From positions 7,875,501 to 7,939,500 of the forward strand of contig NZ_CP069338.1 in NCBI RefSeq assembly GCF_016859125.1: a stretch of DNA of 64,000 nt, given 5' to 3'. Origin of the DNA: Archangium violaceum. GTDB lineage: Bacteria > Myxococcota > Myxococcia > Myxococcales > Myxococcaceae. The position numbers were made by a program, and so were the translations under genes. Below the pieces are notes generated by a model. That model searched no databases and had not been told where the DNA came from. It saw only the letters and a list, made by a program, of their open reading frames with translations. Positions 63,768-64,000 of the stretch are shown here, one piece after another. How positions within the stretch are numbered: the stretch's first letter is position 1; each line of letters opens with the position of its first letter.

Positions 63768-64000
63768 CTACGGACGGAGGGGGGCGGCGTCCTGGATGAC
63801 GAGGGGGATGACGGGCTGACCGTCGCTCCAGACCCCGAGTGACCTGTGCTCCGGCGTGTCACCAAGCGCGTACCGACAGTCAGTCCCGTCGTAGGCGCAG
63901 CTCCTCAACGCGTCCCAGACCTTCCAGACGAAGTTCCAGTCGTAGGCATCTGCCCGGCCGCCATAGCCGGGGCCCCCCGCGGACACGCCATGCCTGCTCG
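63768..64000 (-). CDS. C-terminal part of an unidentified protein (5' end outside window)
   Basis: The minus-strand frame is open to the window edge and ends at 63768. The ~77 visible residues are rich in Tyr, Trp and Asp with three cysteines around it (YDWNFVWKVWDALRSCAYDGTDCRYALGDTPEHRSLGVWSDGQPV, quoted here only in part as the key stretch YDWNFVWKVWDAL and SLGVWSDGQPV). This looks like the end of an exported alpha/beta-hydrolase-like enzyme, but I cannot identify the family with certainty. Its direction is away from jetD. Confidence 0.45.
   Translation of the reverse strand, partial: SRHGVSAGGPGYGGRADAYDWNFVWKVWDALRSCAYDGTDCRYALGDTPEHRSLGVWSDGQPVIPLVIQDAAPLRP

Overview
The window is high-GC DNA (very long mirror ORFs, GC-rich third positions) and carries a complete gliding-motility gltD-gltJ cluster. 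That points to a myxobacterium of the Myxococcus/Archangium/Cystobacter group. There are no rRNA, tRNA or CRISPR sequences that I can see.

Layout. (1) 1-5.8 kb: end of a nucleotidyltransferase-family gene overlapping a metallophosphoesterase. Facing them is a four-gene ABC transporter operon on the minus strand (ATPase, ABC-2 permease, GldG-like protein, DUF4340 protein) with a recognisable sigma70-type promoter. (2) 5.9-12.2 kb: aspartate kinase, a large lipoprotein joining an N,N-dimethylformamidase-beta-like domain to NHL repeats, a small helical-repeat protein, and a minus-strand pair made of a zinc-finger AAA+ helicase-loader-like ATPase and an unknown partner. (3) 12.4-37.1 kb: the adventurous (A-) motility envelope machine gltD, gltE, gltF, gltG, then gltH, an RG/RE-rich helical-repeat protein, the giant gltI (4,088 codons) and gltJ. 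A terminator after gltG and a promoter before gltJ divide it into transcription blocks. Together the products span cytoplasm (GltI), inner membrane (GltG, GltJ), periplasm (GltD, GltE, GltF) and outer membrane (GltH). (4) 37.2-38.9 kb: a Cys-rich lipoprotein and a secreted YwqK/MORN-type protein, each followed by a strong intrinsic terminator.

(5) 38.97-56.5 kb is a mobile-DNA graveyard. A group II intron sits directly after the YwqK terminator, followed by a second, decayed group II intron and a RelA/SpoT-like gene. Then come remnants of ISL3, a zinc-ribbon element gene, IS21 (istA split by a 1,734-bp IS1182-type element), IS66, a tyrosine recombinase, an IS630-like MITE, an ISAs1-like element, a second IS1182-type gene and IS3. 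The housekeeping gene ffh (signal recognition particle) is embedded in it.

(6) 56.6-63.2 kb: an intact four-gene Wadjet type I anti-plasmid system, jetA-jetB-jetC-jetD, with overlapping stop/start codons throughout. It is followed by a decayed sigma-54-activator-like HTH fragment and the 3' end of an unidentified minus-strand gene.

The most noteworthy items are the complete Wadjet operon inside the IS-rich block, the unnamed RG/RE-rich gene inside the glt cluster, the RelA/SpoT-like gene with a broken 3' end, and the nested mobile elements whose insertion history can be read base by base.
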